This document shows positions 1 through 7,958 of a stretch of 64,000 bases of DNA, piece by piece. The stretch's first letter is position 1. The number at the start of each line of letters is the position of its first letter. The translations under genes and the position numbers were made by a program. Below the pieces are notes generated by a model. It saw nothing but the letters and a program-made list of their open reading frames with translations, was not told the DNA's origin and searched no databases. Source of the DNA: Halorubrum salsamenti (GTDB taxonomy: Archaea; Halobacteriota; Halobacteria; Halobacteriales; Haloferacaceae); contig NZ_VCNL01000002.1 of the NCBI RefSeq assembly GCF_007671685.1, positions 496,001 to 560,000 on the forward strand, given 5' to 3'.

Positions 1-1378
1 GCTCGACCTCGGCCTCAAGCACGCCGTCGGGGTCCGTCGCCACCGCACCGCCGTCGGCCGCGGCGGAGCCCCGTCCGCCCACCTCGCCGACCTCGACTTC
101 GAACTCGTAGTCGGCGGGGTCCCAGTCGCCCTCCTTACCGGTCGTGATCTCGGCCTCGCCCATCTCCTCGCCGGCCGCGTGGCGTCCGGCCCGCTTACCG
201 AAGACGGCGAGTTCGGGCAGTGCGTTTCCGCCGAGGCGGTTCGCGCCGTGGACGGAGGCGCAGGCGCATTCGCCGGCGGCGTAGAGGCCGCCGATGACGG
301 TCTCGCCGAACTCGTTCGTCTCGATGCCGCCCATCGCGTAGTGTTGCCCGGGCTTGACCGGCATCGGCTCCGTGAGCCCGTCGGCGCCCTCGAAGTCCTC
401 CGCGAGGTGGAGGATGTTCTCCAGCCGGTCGAGGATGCGCTCCTCGCCGAGGTGGCGCATGTCGAGGTGGACGTACTCGTCCTCGATACCGCGTCCCTCG
501 TTGACCTCGGTCAGCTCGGCGCGCGAGACCACGTCGCGGGAGGCGAGTTCGCCGTCGTTGTTCGCGTAGCCGTGTTCGAACATGAAGCGCTCTCCCTCCT
601 CGTTGTAGAGGATGCCGCCCTCGCCGCGGACTCCCTCGGAGATGAGGACGCCCGTCGACGGCAGCGTCGTCGGGTGGAACTGGATGAACTCCATGTCCTC
701 CATCGGGACGCCCGCGCGGTACGCCATCGCGACGCCGTCGCCGGTGTTCGCGACCGCGTTCGTGGTGTGATCGAACACCTGCCCCATCCCGCCGGTCGCG
801 AGGATGACGCCGTCCTCGGCGCGGAAGCCGCTGACCTCACCGCTCTGAATGTCGTAGGCGACGACGCCGTGGCAGGTCCGGTCGGCCGGATCGTCCTCGT
901 CGGTGACGGCCAGCTCCATCACGTGCCACTCGTCGTACACCGTGATACCGCGTTTGACCACCTGCTCGTACATCGTGTGGAGCATCTGGTGGCCGGTCTC
1001 CGCGCCGGCGTACGTCGTCCGGGGGAAGGAGAGCCCGCCGAACGGCCGCTGTGAGACGCGCCCGTCCTCCTCGCGGGAGAACGGCATGCCCCAGTGTTCG
1101 AGCTGGATGACCTCCTCCGGGCTCTCCTGACAGAGGGCCTCGACCGCCGGGGCGTCCCCGAGGTAGTCGGACCCCTTCATCGTGTCGTAGGCGTGGTCCT
1201 CCCAGGAGTCGGCGTCGCGCAGCGCCGCGTTGATGCCCCCTTCGGCCGCGCCCGTGTGCGATCGGACCGGATGGAGCTTCGAGACGATGGCCACGTCGGC
1301 CCCCGCTTCCTGTGCCGCGATCGCCGCTCGGAGTCCCGCCCCTCCGGCGCCGACAACGATAACGTCGTGTTCGTGCAT
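1..1378 (-). CDS. sdhA: Succinate dehydrogenase flavoprotein subunit, C-terminus beyond window
   Basis: Catalytic subunit of complex II: oxidises succinate to fumarate and passes electrons to the SdhB Fe-S clusters on the cytoplasmic face of the membrane. Seen: an N-terminal Rossmann motif VIVVGAGGAGLRAAI (residues 6-20), and RSHTGAAEGG with His41 placed where the family covalently binds FAD. Later blocks HPTT, RGEGG and GGLYAAGECACASVHGANRLG match the family. 459 codons lie in the window; the C-terminal part runs off the left edge. The ATG at 1378 gives the canonical N-terminus. Last gene of sdhCDBA, about 50 nt after sdhB. Confidence 0.97.
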   Translation of the reverse strand, partial: MHEHDVIVVGAGGAGLRAAIAAQEAGADVAIVSKLHPVRSHTGAAEGGINAALRDADSWEDHAYDTMKGSDYLGDAPAVEALCQESPEEVIQLEHWGMPFSREEDGRVSQRPFGGLSFPRTTYAGAETGHQMLHTMYEQVVKRGITVYDEWHVMELAVTDEDDPADRTCHGVVAYDIQSGEVSGFRAEDGVILATGGMGQVFDHTTNAVANTGDGVAMAYRAGVPMEDMEFIQFHPTTLPSTGVLISEGVRGEGGILYNEEGERFMFEHGYANNDGELASRDVVSRAELTEVNEGRGIEDEYVHLDMRHLGEERILDRLENILHLAEDFEGADGLTEPMPVKPGQHYAMGGIETNEFGETVIGGLYAAGECACASVHGANRLGGNALPELAVFGKRAGRHAAGEEMGEAEITTGKEGDWDPADYEFEVEVGEVGGRGSAAADGGAVATDPDGVLEAEVE

Positions 1379-1430
1379 TGTTGTATGGTATCTCGTTAAA
1401 TTTGGAGTCCCTTGAGCGTGTCTACCGTGC

Positions 1431-2321
1431 TCACCAGAACTTCAGGTTGTTCTTGACGGCCTCGCGTTTCAGCTCCTGGATGTGCTCGGTAAGGGGGATG
1501 TCCTTCGGACACACCTCGGTACAGGAGAACTGGGTCTGGCACCGCCAGACGCCGTGTTCCTGTTCGATGATCTCCAGCCGCTTCTGTTTGATGTCCTCGC
1601 CCTCGCGCTCGTCCATCGCGAACCGGTACGCCTTGTTGATCGCGGCGGGGCCGAGGTACTCGTTGTCGCCGGCTGCGATGTTACACGAGGACATACACGC
1701 GCTACACCAGATACACCGGGTCGACATCTTGACCTTCTCGCGGTTCTCCCGCGTCTGGCGCTGCTCTTCGAGTTCCCCGTCGGGGTACTCGTTCGTCTGG
1801 AAGTACGGCTCGACGGCCTCCATCTGGTCGTAGAAGTGCTCCAAGTCGACGACGAGGTCCTTCCGCACCTCGGCGTGGGGGAGCGGCTCGACCCGGATCG
1901 GCTGTTCGAGCTCCGAGATCTGGGTCTTACACGCCAGCTTCTGGCCGCCGTTGACGAACATCGCGTCCGAGCCGCAGACGGCCTGCCGGCAGGAGTGCCG
2001 GAACGTGAGCGAGGAGTCGTACGTGTCCCGCGAGTACATCAGCGCGTCGAGGACGGTCATCCCCTTCGTGAACGGCACGTGGAACGTGTCGAACCGGGGC
2101 TCCTGTTTCCCCTCCACTTCGGGGTCGTACCGGAACACCTTCAGCTCGACCGTCTCCTCGTCGGCGGCGGCCTTCTCGGCCTCTTCGGCCTGCCGGCGCG
2201 AGCGCTCCTCCGCGGCGCGCCGTCGCTTCTCTTCTCGACGCTCGTCGCCCTTCGAGGGGACCTCCGCCTCGGCGTCGGTTTCGTTCGATTCCTCCGTCTG
2301 TGTCGGTGTCTGCGTACTCAT
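1431..2321 (-). CDS. sdhB: Succinate dehydrogenase iron-sulfur subunit
   Basis: Carries electrons from SdhA FAD to quinone. The [2Fe-2S] ligands lie in SCRQAVCGSDAM with the later LACKTQ. The [4Fe-4S]/[3Fe-4S] ligands lie in CIWCSACMSSC and CQTQFSCTEVCP near the C-terminus. The 296-aa protein is longer than the usual 230-250 aa because of a charged, Glu/Arg/Lys-rich N-terminal extension (about residues 1-58) that is probably disordered or coiled. Whether the true start lies further in cannot be decided here. It follows sdhD by 3 nt and is clearly cotranscribed with it. Confidence 0.96.
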   Translation of the reverse strand: MSTQTPTQTEESNETDAEAEVPSKGDERREEKRRRAAEERSRRQAEEAEKAAADEETVELKVFRYDPEVEGKQEPRFDTFHVPFTKGMTVLDALMYSRDTYDSSLTFRHSCRQAVCGSDAMFVNGGQKLACKTQISELEQPIRVEPLPHAEVRKDLVVDLEHFYDQMEAVEPYFQTNEYPDGELEEQRQTRENREKVKMSTRCIWCSACMSSCNIAAGDNEYLGPAAINKAYRFAMDEREGEDIKQKRLEIIEQEHGVWRCQTQFSCTEVCPKDIPLTEHIQELKREAVKNNLKFW

Positions 2322-2324
2322 AGT

Positions 2325-2699
2325 TCAGAGCAGTGGGAAGCCGCCCGCCCACGCGTTCGCCGTCCGAATCCCCTGGAACAGCAGCACGACGCTCGCGGCC
2401 ACGAGCGTCCACTTGACGACCGTGCGTTTGGTTCCGGTGAGCCCCTGATTGATAAGGGCGTTGTACACGCCGTTGACCCCGTGGAACGTCGCGGTCACGA
2501 GGAACAGCACCATCAGCGAGTAGTAGCTCAGCTGCTCCATCCGCGCCGAGCTCGCCGCGAGCGTGACCTCGTCGGCGTGGTGGACGAAGTGGAGCAGGAA
2601 GAAGTGGAACGCTAACACGACGATCAGGAACGCCGCCGTGACGCGCTGGAGCAGCCACATCCGACCGCCGGAGTTGAACGAGGAGTAGCGCTCAGCCAT
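2325..2699 (-). CDS. sdhD: Succinate dehydrogenase membrane anchor subunit
   Basis: Small membrane anchor of complex II, 124 aa. Three hydrophobic segments are visible (roughly residues 20-40, 57-78 and 90-112). The first carries a His-rich stretch, FHFFLLHFVHH, that could supply haem or quinone-site ligands. It is assigned mainly by position between sdhC (1 nt upstream) and sdhB (3 nt downstream) and by the WLLQRVTAAFL opening typical of archaeal SdhD. The very tight spacing implies translational coupling. Confidence 0.9.
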   Translation of the reverse strand: MAERYSSFNSGGRMWLLQRVTAAFLIVVLAFHFFLLHFVHHADEVTLAASSARMEQLSYYSLMVLFLVTATFHGVNGVYNALINQGLTGTKRTVVKWTLVAASVVLLFQGIRTANAWAGGFPLL

Positions 2700-2700
2700 C

Positions 2701-3129
2701 TCAGAACGCCCCCGCGATGAAGGTCGGAACCGACGCGACGGTGATCGCCCCGGTCAAGATCAGTGACGCGTAGAAGCTCTTGTCCTGTGCCTCGAGTCCG
2801 ACCCCGAGGTCGACGAGGAGGAGCCGAGTGCCGTTGAGCATGTGGAAGACGGCGACCGCGAGCAGGCCGACCTCCAGGATGCGCACTAAAAGCAGCCCTT
2901 CGAGGCTGACGATCGTCCCCGTGAACACGTCCGTCTCTGACCCCTGGAACATCATCGTCGCGCCGTCGGCTGCCGGGATCGCTGTACTCAACACGGCGAT
3001 GTGTGTGAACAGATAGCCGATGAGCACCCACCCCGTGAACTTATGGAAGATCCAGGCCCACATCCCCGCTTGGAACTCCCGCCAGCGGCTGAAGTCCTCG
3101 ATGAGGCCTCGATTGTACGACTGACTCAT
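2701..3129 (-). CDS. sdhC: Succinate dehydrogenase cytochrome b556 subunit
   Basis: Haem-b-binding membrane anchor, first gene of the sdhCDBA operon, 142 aa. The segment [20 protein letters not shown] in TM1 and [16 protein letters not shown] before TM3 match the SdhC family; the His of FHMLNG is the expected axial haem ligand. Three TM segments are visible. The start at 3129 lies about 26 nt after a TATA-like element (3151-3160 on the minus strand), which predicts a leaderless mRNA. Confidence 0.94.
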   Translation of the reverse strand: MSQSYNRGLIEDFSRWREFQAGMWAWIFHKFTGWVLIGYLFTHIAVLSTAIPAADGATMMFQGSETDVFTGTIVSLEGLLLVRILEVGLLAVAVFHMLNGTRLLLVDLGVGLEAQDKSFYASLILTGAITVASVPTFIAGAF

Positions 3130-3148
3130 ACCTAACGGTTCTGAACCG

Positions 3149-3162
3149 GGGTCGTATAGTAG
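3149..3162 (-). promoter_or_regulatory. Probable sdhCDBA promoter (TATA box)
   Basis: On the minus strand the run ACTACTATACGAC is centred about 26 nt upstream of the sdhC ATG. That is the archaeal TATA position for a leaderless transcript. No second element is obvious. Confidence 0.55.
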
Positions 3163-3249
3163 TTACTAACACGGCGGGATCCACCCCGACGGATCTCCCA
3201 TCCCGTTCGGGTATGAGCCACCGTGACACGGCGGAGTCGCTCGCGGAAG

Positions 3250-3260
3250 CCTTTTATGTG
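3250..3260 (+). promoter_or_regulatory. Probable cspA promoter (TATA box)
   Basis: CCTTTTATGTG lies about 28 nt before the ATG at 3284, the normal spacing of a haloarchaeal TATA box for a leaderless mRNA. Confidence 0.5.
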
Positions 3261-3283
3261 TTCCTCCCGGTCTTACGAACGCA

Positions 3284-3478
3284 ATGGCGAAAGGCGAAGT
3301 TGACTTCTTCAACGACACTGGCGGCTACGGATTTATCGAGACTGACGACGCGGACGAGGACGTGTTCTTCCACATGGAGGACGTCGGCGGCCCGGACCTC
3401 GAAGAGGGTCAGGAAGTCGAGTTCGACATCGAAGAAGCGGACAAGGGTCCGCGCGCGACGAACGTCACCCGCCTGTAA
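3284..3478 (+). CDS. cspA: Cold-shock domain protein
   Basis: Single cold-shock domain of 64 aa, the standard family length; binds single-stranded RNA/DNA and acts as an RNA chaperone. RNP1-like GGYGFIETDD (about residues 13-22) and RNP2-like DVFFHMEDV (about 26-34) are both present. Very acidic, as expected of a halophile. Monocistronic, divergent from sdhCDBA with 154 nt between the starts. The downstream sequence is T-rich near 3506-3520 and may end transcription. Confidence 0.95.
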   Translation: MAKGEVDFFNDTGGYGFIETDDADEDVFFHMEDVGGPDLEEGQEVEFDIEEADKGPRATNVTRL

Positions 3479-3581
3479 CTCCGGCGACGACGTTCAGGGT
3501 TGTATCGGCTTTTCGACTGTTCTACGCCTCTGAGTGACTTCTTCACCCGGCGTAGCGGCGGATCGTTCTCCGACCGATAGG

Positions 3582-3589
3582 GATTTACC
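3582..3589 (+). promoter_or_regulatory. Probable TetR-gene TATA box
   Basis: GATTTACC lies 25-32 nt before the ATG at 3614, so transcription should begin at or just before the start codon, inside the operator at 3595-3614. Confidence 0.5.
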
Positions 3590-3594
3590 GACCG

Positions 3595-3614
3595 TTGACT
3601 GACTGGTCAGTCAA
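3595..3614 (+). promoter_or_regulatory. Perfect palindromic operator overlapping the TetR start codon
   Basis: TTGACTGAC-TG-GTCAGTCAA is a perfect 9+9 inverted repeat with a 2-nt spacer. Its last base is the A of the start codon of the TetR gene. It lies between the TATA element and the start, so bound repressor would block polymerase. Palindromes of this kind are common TetR-family operators. Autoregulation, and control of the downstream MFS gene, is inferred. Confidence 0.8.
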
Positions 3615-4387
3615 TGAGCGACGAGCCGAGTGCGGCCGACGAGATCATGGACGGGGTCTACCGCGCGCTCCGCGCCCACGGCTACGCCGACGTGACGATG
3701 CAGGACATCGCGGACGAGTGCTCGAAGAGCAAGTCGCTGCTCCACTACCACTACGACACGAAGGAGGACCTGCTCGTCGCGTTCCTCGATCACGTCATCA
3801 GCGACTCGGAACGGCGGATCGCGGCGCACGCGGACGACCCGCCCGCGGAACGGCTCGCGGGGTTCATCGGATGGTTCGTCTTCGAGCCCGGGGCGGTCGA
3901 TCGCGAGGCGTTCCACATCGCGCTCCTCGAACTCCGCACGCAGGGGCCGTTCAACGAGCCGATCCGCGAACAGCTCGCCCGGAGCGACCGGCTGCTCCGC
4001 AGCACTGTCGTCGACATTCTCGACTCGGGCATCGAGGAGGGCGTCTTCCGCGACGTCGACGTCGAGGAGACGGCGGCGCTACTGGTCGCGACCCTTGACG
4101 GCGCGCGGACGCGACAGATCACGCTGAGCCGCGGTGCCAACGCCGGCGACGGTGACGAGTCGGACGGGGACGGTTCGGACGCGGACGCTCCCGGCCGCGA
4201 GCCGAGCGACGACACGTCCGGGATCGGCGATACCGGCGATCGGCCCGAGCCGACGTACACGCGGGCGGTCGCGGAGGCAACGTTCCGGCGGATCGTCGAG
4301 CCGCTCCTCGCGGAGGGCGCGGAGCTACCGTCGCTCGAAGCGGGGATCGCGGCGATGACGCCCGTCGACGAGGACGGAACCGAATGA
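3614..4387 (+). CDS. TetR/AcrR family transcriptional regulator
   Basis: 257-aa repressor. The N-terminal TetR HTH is clear: VTMQDIADECSKSKSLLHYH followed by YDTKEDLLVAFLDH (about residues 28-62). The C-terminal ligand/dimer domain (about 70-185) ends in an acidic Asp/Gly/Ser linker (about 178-215), followed by a further helix-rich stretch. The start sits on its own operator. An MFS gene follows after 18 nt in the same direction, the classic repressor/exporter pair. The ligand is unknown. Confidence 0.9.
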   Translation: MSDEPSAADEIMDGVYRALRAHGYADVTMQDIADECSKSKSLLHYHYDTKEDLLVAFLDHVISDSERRIAAHADDPPAERLAGFIGWFVFEPGAVDREAFHIALLELRTQGPFNEPIREQLARSDRLLRSTVVDILDSGIEEGVFRDVDVEETAALLVATLDGARTRQITLSRGANAGDGDESDGDGSDADAPGREPSDDTSGIGDTGDRPEPTYTRAVAEATFRRIVEPLLAEGAELPSLEAGIAAMTPVDEDGTE

Positions 4388-4405
4388 CCGACGGTTCGAG
4401 CCGGG

Positions 4406-5791
4406 GTGACTGACGTGGGGGCCTTCGGGATCGACCGGCCGCCGACCGTGCTGCTCGCGGTGATCGCCAGCACCTTCTTCGTCGGCTTCGGCGGCGGCGT
4501 CGTCTTCCCGATCCTCCCGAACCTCGGCGCGGTCCTCGGTATCTCGGCGTTCATGGTCGGCGTGATCCTCTCCGCGAACCGGTGGGTGCGGCTCGTCGCG
4601 AACGCGCCGGCCGGCGCCCTCGTCGACCGATACGGGACGCGAACCCCGTTCGTCGCCGGACTGTTCGTCGAGGGCGTCGCCACGCTCGGCTACGTCGTCG
4701 CGCTCGCGATGCCGTCCGTCGAGTCGCTCCGACCGCTCGCGGCGTCGCTGCCGACGCTCGCGGCCGGCCCGATGACCGTCGGCCCGGAGGGGTGGTTCGC
4801 CGCGATCGCGGTCGCCGTCGCGCCCGAGACGTGGTTCCTGCTCGCGCGGGTCCTCTGGGGGCTCGGCTCCGCCGCGGTGTTCGCGACCGCATACACCATC
4901 GCCGCGGACCTCTCCGACAGCGGTTCGCGGGGGACGAACATGGGCGTCGTCCGGGGCGGGATCACGATGGGGTTCCCGGCCGGACTCGTGCTCGGCGGGG
5001 TCGTCTCCGCGCTCGCGGGCAACGTAGCGGCCTTCGCCGTCGCCGCGGCGTTCGCGCTGACCGCAAGCGTCGTCGCCTACCGCTACGTCCCGGAGACGCA
5101 CGTCACGGGCGACCGGTCGGGAGACTCGATCAGGCCGTGGGACGTCGACACCGCCGTCCCCGCAGTGACGGTCGGGCTGGTGAACTTCGGGCTCATGTTC
5201 GCGTACATCGGCGCGCTGTTCTCCACGCTCGTGCTGTTCCTCGGCGCGAACGACATCTCCCTGTTGGGGCTCGCCCCGCAGGGGACCTCCGGGCTGTTCA
5301 TGGCCGGCACGGTCCTCTCCGCCTCCTTCTTCATGCTCGTCGGCGGGCGGATCTCGGACACCCGCGACTCCCGGACGCCGATACTGTTGACCTTCCTCGT
5401 GGTCTCGTTCGTCGGCTTCCTGCTGCTCGCTCGGGCCGGGTCGGTCGTCTCGCTCGCGCTCGCCTGCGTCTTCATCGGCGCCGGGCAGGGCGGGACGAGC
5501 GGCCCGATGATGGCTCTGCTCGCTGACCTGACTCCCGACGAGCGAATGGGCCGGGCTTCGGGGACGAACAACGTCCTCGGCGACGTGGGCGGCGGCCTCG
5601 GTCCCATGGTGTCGCTGCCGCTGATCGAGTCGGTCGGCTTCGCGCCCATCTACGCCGCCTGCGCGGTGCTCCCGCTCGCCGCAGGCGCCGTGCTGCTCGT
5701 CGGCGTCCGCCGCGAGACCGGGACGTTCCTCCCCGGGCGCACCGCGGGCGAGACGGGGTCGGGAGACGGGCCGACTGCTCCGGACCCGTAG
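4406..5791 (+). CDS. MFS transporter (exporter-like)
   Basis: 461-aa major facilitator protein with about 12 hydrophobic segments. The MFS loop 2-3 motif appears as NAPAGALVDRYGTRTPFV (about residues 68-85) and again, degenerate, as GGRISDTRDSRTPI in the second half. GTG start 18 nt after the TetR stop, so it is probably cotranscribed with and repressed by the upstream regulator. By context a drug or metabolite exporter; substrate unknown. The C-terminal tail is polar and not needed for the fold. Confidence 0.88.
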   Translation: MTDVGAFGIDRPPTVLLAVIASTFFVGFGGGVVFPILPNLGAVLGISAFMVGVILSANRWVRLVANAPAGALVDRYGTRTPFVAGLFVEGVATLGYVVALAMPSVESLRPLAASLPTLAAGPMTVGPEGWFAAIAVAVAPETWFLLARVLWGLGSAAVFATAYTIAADLSDSGSRGTNMGVVRGGITMGFPAGLVLGGVVSALAGNVAAFAVAAAFALTASVVAYRYVPETHVTGDRSGDSIRPWDVDTAVPAVTVGLVNFGLMFAYIGALFSTLVLFLGANDISLLGLAPQGTSGLFMAGTVLSASFFMLVGGRISDTRDSRTPILLTFLVVSFVGFLLLARAGSVVSLALACVFIGAGQGGTSGPMMALLADLTPDERMGRASGTNNVLGDVGGGLGPMVSLPLIESVGFAPIYAACAVLPLAAGAVLLVGVRRETGTFLPGRTAGETGSGDGPTAPDP

Positions 5792-5825
5792 CCGACGGCC
5801 ATTCATCGACCATCCGCCGCTGCGT

Positions 5826-6010
5826 CTTAATACGCCGACACGGCCGCCGGCGCGCCGCCGATCGACCGAAGGGCGCGAGGAGCCCGCGAGGGAGGCGGCG
5901 GGGCGGCGCGGCTCCGCCTGCGCCGCCCCGTCCGCCGAGGTTGGAGAGGCGCGAGGTGCGGTTGCGGTCCGGGGCGGTCCGGGGTGGTTACGGATGGGGC
6001 CTTAAAGGGG
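5826..6010 (+). repeat. Copy A of a GC-rich structured intergenic repeat
   Basis: Follows TATA-like CTTAATAC (5826-5833). Contains CGCGAGGGAG (5885-5894), then a long hairpin whose 10-bp core pairs GGGGCGGCGC with GCGCCGCCCC (within 5895-5936), then a 20-nt block at 5937-5956 that matches copy B at 29051-29070 in 17 of 20 positions, all differences being transitions. A G-rich tail ends in CTTAAAGGGG (6001-6010). It fills most of the 446-nt gap between the MFS gene and L11. No ORF is convincing in it. Confidence 0.6.
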
Positions 6011-6046
6011 GCTTGAAGGAGTTCTCCGCCGATTTGCGGTCAACCA

Positions 6047-6054
6047 CTTTTAAG
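6047..6054 (+). promoter_or_regulatory. TATA-like element, distal L11 promoter candidate
   Basis: CTTTTAAG, about 190 nt upstream of the L11 start. It is one of three TATA-like elements in this region. Confidence 0.35.
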
Positions 6055-6085
6055 CGATCGACTGGGAATTCGGAGCTGTTCACTG

Positions 6086-6103
6086 CGAAAGAACACTTAT
6101 AAG
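6086..6103 (+). promoter_or_regulatory. BRE/TATA, middle L11 promoter candidate
   Basis: CGAAAGAACACTTATAAG combines a purine-rich BRE-like sequence with a strong TATA box. A transcript from here would carry a leader of about 110 nt before L11, including the small inverted repeat GTTAC-GCGAA-GTAAC near 6128-6142. Confidence 0.5.
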
Positions 6104-6194
6104 CGCATTCTCACTTCGACTCGTTGCGTTACGCGAAGTAACCGCCGCGCTGTGGTCGATATCGGAAGTGTGCGAACCGCTGGCTCCCCCTGCC

Positions 6195-6215
6195 CGAAAG
6201 AACAACCGTTAAAAG
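6195..6215 (+). promoter_or_regulatory. BRE/TATA, proximal L11 promoter
   Basis: CGAAAGAACAACCGTTAAAAG ends 23 nt before the ATG at 6238 and repeats the CGAAAGAACA BRE-like string of the middle element. The spacing predicts a leaderless L11 mRNA. Confidence 0.6.
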
Positions 6216-6237
6216 TCGCCATCGGGTTCGTACGGAT

Positions 6238-6714
6238 ATGGCTGGAACTATCGAAGCGCTCGTCCCCGGCGGGCAGGCCAACCCCGGCCCGCCGCTCGGT
6301 CCCGAGCTCGGGCCGACGCCGGTGGACGTTCAGGACGTCGTGTCGCAGATCAACGAGGAGACCGCCGCGTTCGACGGCATGGAAGTGCCCGTCACCATCG
6401 AGTACGACGACGACGGCTCCTTCACGATCGAGGTCGGCGTCCCGCCGACGGCCGAACTGATCAAGGACGAGGCCGGCTTCGAGACCGGCTCCGGCGAGCC
6501 CCAGGAGGACTTCGTCGCGGACATGTCGATCGAACAGGTGAAGAAGGTCGCCGAGCAGAAGTCGACCGACCTGCTCGCGTACGACGTGAAAAACGCCGCC
6601 AAGGAGGTCGGCGGCACCTGCGCCTCCCTCGGCGTCACCATCGAGGGCGAGGACGCCCGGACGTTCGACGACCGCGTCGACGCCGGCGACTACGACGACG
6701 TCCTCGAAGCGTAA
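6238..6714 (+). CDS. rpl11: 50S ribosomal protein L11 (uL11)
   Basis: 158 aa; forms the ribosomal GTPase-associated stalk base with L10/L12 and 23S rRNA. N-terminal VPGGQANPGPPLGPELGPT (about residues 9-27) is the Pro/Gly-rich L11 signature; the C-terminal rRNA-binding domain contains AAKEVGGTCASLGVTIEG (about 120-137). The acidic tail is typical of halophiles. It stands alone here; the L1-L10-L12 genes are not in the window. Three tandem promoter-like elements precede it, and a T-rich stretch near 6729-6750 may terminate it. Confidence 0.98.
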   Translation: MAGTIEALVPGGQANPGPPLGPELGPTPVDVQDVVSQINEETAAFDGMEVPVTIEYDDDGSFTIEVGVPPTAELIKDEAGFETGSGEPQEDFVADMSIEQVKKVAEQKSTDLLAYDVKNAAKEVGGTCASLGVTIEGEDARTFDDRVDAGDYDDVLEA

Positions 6715-6758
6715 CGCCGCGTTCGCGCCTTTTCGCTCCGTTCGTTTCTCACCGTCGC

Positions 6759-7481
6759 CTACATTACGGCCCCTTCCGCGGGCTCGGTCTCCGCCGTCTC
6801 GGTCGCGACCGGCCGCACGTCGGTCCACGTCCAGCCGATGATGGCGGCCGCGGCGACGATCGCGTAGAACTGTACGAAGAACCCGGCGATCGTCCCGACG
6901 ACCGGAACGACCGAAAGCAGGCCGATCGCTACCGAACCGGCGAACACCACCGCGACGGCGGTGAGCCAGCCGACGGCGTACGCCCGCTTCGTGACGACGC
7001 TCCAGAGCGTGCCGACCGCGAAGCCGTCTCCGACGCGCCCCGAGTCGGCGACCGCGGCCAGCGCGGCCGGCGTCACGTAAACTCCGGCGAGCGAAACGAC
7101 AAGCGCGACGACGACGAGCAGCAGCGCCAGTAACCCGCCGACCAGCCCACCGAAGAGGCCGCCGGCGCCGTTACCGGACCCGACGACGGCCGCGCCGATG
7201 CCGAACACGGCGGCGACCGCGAGGACCGCGAGCGGTAGCAGCGAATAGACGAACGTGACGGCGAACGCCTTCACCCCCTCAATGAGGAGGTCACCCCACG
7301 CCTCGAAAGCCGGCGGCTCGTCGTCGCCGTCGGCCGTCCCTCGGATAACGCGCGTGAGGTACCCGAGCACCAGGAACGAGGGGATCAGGAGCGGACTCGC
7401 GAGCAACAGCACTCCGCCGATCGCGACCGTCACGACGGCGTCCTCGCCGTCGCGCAGGTAGTTTGCTGATTCTGACAACAT
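6759..7481 (-). CDS. DUF4013-type integral membrane protein
   Basis: 240 aa with about six hydrophobic segments, very Ala/Val/Gly-rich. The opening SANYLRDGEDAV followed by LLLASPLLIPSFLVLGYLTR is characteristic of archaeal DUF4013 proteins, which have no established function. Convergent with L11 (44 nt between stops) and divergent from the small ORF at 7631. No catalytic motif is visible. Confidence 0.8.
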   Translation of the reverse strand: MLSESANYLRDGEDAVVTVAIGGVLLLASPLLIPSFLVLGYLTRVIRGTADGDDEPPAFEAWGDLLIEGVKAFAVTFVYSLLPLAVLAVAAVFGIGAAVVGSGNGAGGLFGGLVGGLLALLLVVVALVVSLAGVYVTPAALAAVADSGRVGDGFAVGTLWSVVTKRAYAVGWLTAVAVVFAGSVAIGLLSVVPVVGTIAGFFVQFYAIVAAAAIIGWTWTDVRPVATETAETEPAEGAVM

Positions 7482-7630
7482 GGGTGATCCCCTATCACAA
7501 CGCGCCGAGAGGTCTTAACGTCGTACGGTCGTTTCACCGGGAAACGCAGTCGTCGGTCCTGCTCGAATGTGTGAACGACGCGGACGGCGCCCACGGCGGT
7601 TTTATTTCCGAATCTTACTGATGGTCTGCT

Positions 7631-7918
7631 ATGCCCGATCTCAATCCGATCGCCAAGCGCATCCACAACGTCCAACCTCGACCCGTCCGACTCACCCTCG
7701 ACGACGGCGAGACGGGCGTCTTCGAGTTCTCCTCGACCGAGTTCTTTCAGCGGGAGTTCCGCGGCGAGGGCGTCCGCACCGACGGCGACGGCGACGCCGA
7801 GTTCCGGCTGATCACCTCGGACGACTACGAGTCCGTGCTGCTCGGCCGGTCTGGTCCCGACGAGGAGGGGTGGACGGTCGTCGGCGAGGTGGTCGAGGCC
7901 GCGCGCGCGGACGGCTGA
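7631..7918 (+). CDS. Conserved small acidic protein, function unknown
   Basis: 95 aa, soluble. It opens PDLNPIAKRIHNVQPRPVRL and continues with beta-strand-like LTLDDGETGVFEFSST and FRLITSDDYESVLLGR. It resembles small single-domain haloarchaeal hypotheticals; I do not recognise a characterised family. A TATA-like GTTTTATTT about 30 nt upstream (near 7600) supports the ATG at 7631. It converges on a universal stress gene 40 nt downstream. Confidence 0.75.
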   Translation: MPDLNPIAKRIHNVQPRPVRLTLDDGETGVFEFSSTEFFQREFRGEGVRTDGDGDAEFRLITSDDYESVLLGRSGPDEEGWTVVGEVVEAARADG

Positions 7919-7958
7919 TCGTCGACCTCGCCGCACACCCCCGCTCCTGACCTCCCAC

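Noticed and set aside
1482-2615. Long opposite-strand ORF over sdhB/sdhD
   Set aside because: GC-rich third positions make antisense frames open; the product is low complexity and the sdhB frame has clear iron-sulfur motifs.
4325-5806. 493-aa minus-strand ORF under the MFS gene
   Set aside because: Composition (Arg/Asp/Glu-rich with no domain) is the mirror of the MFS coding strand.
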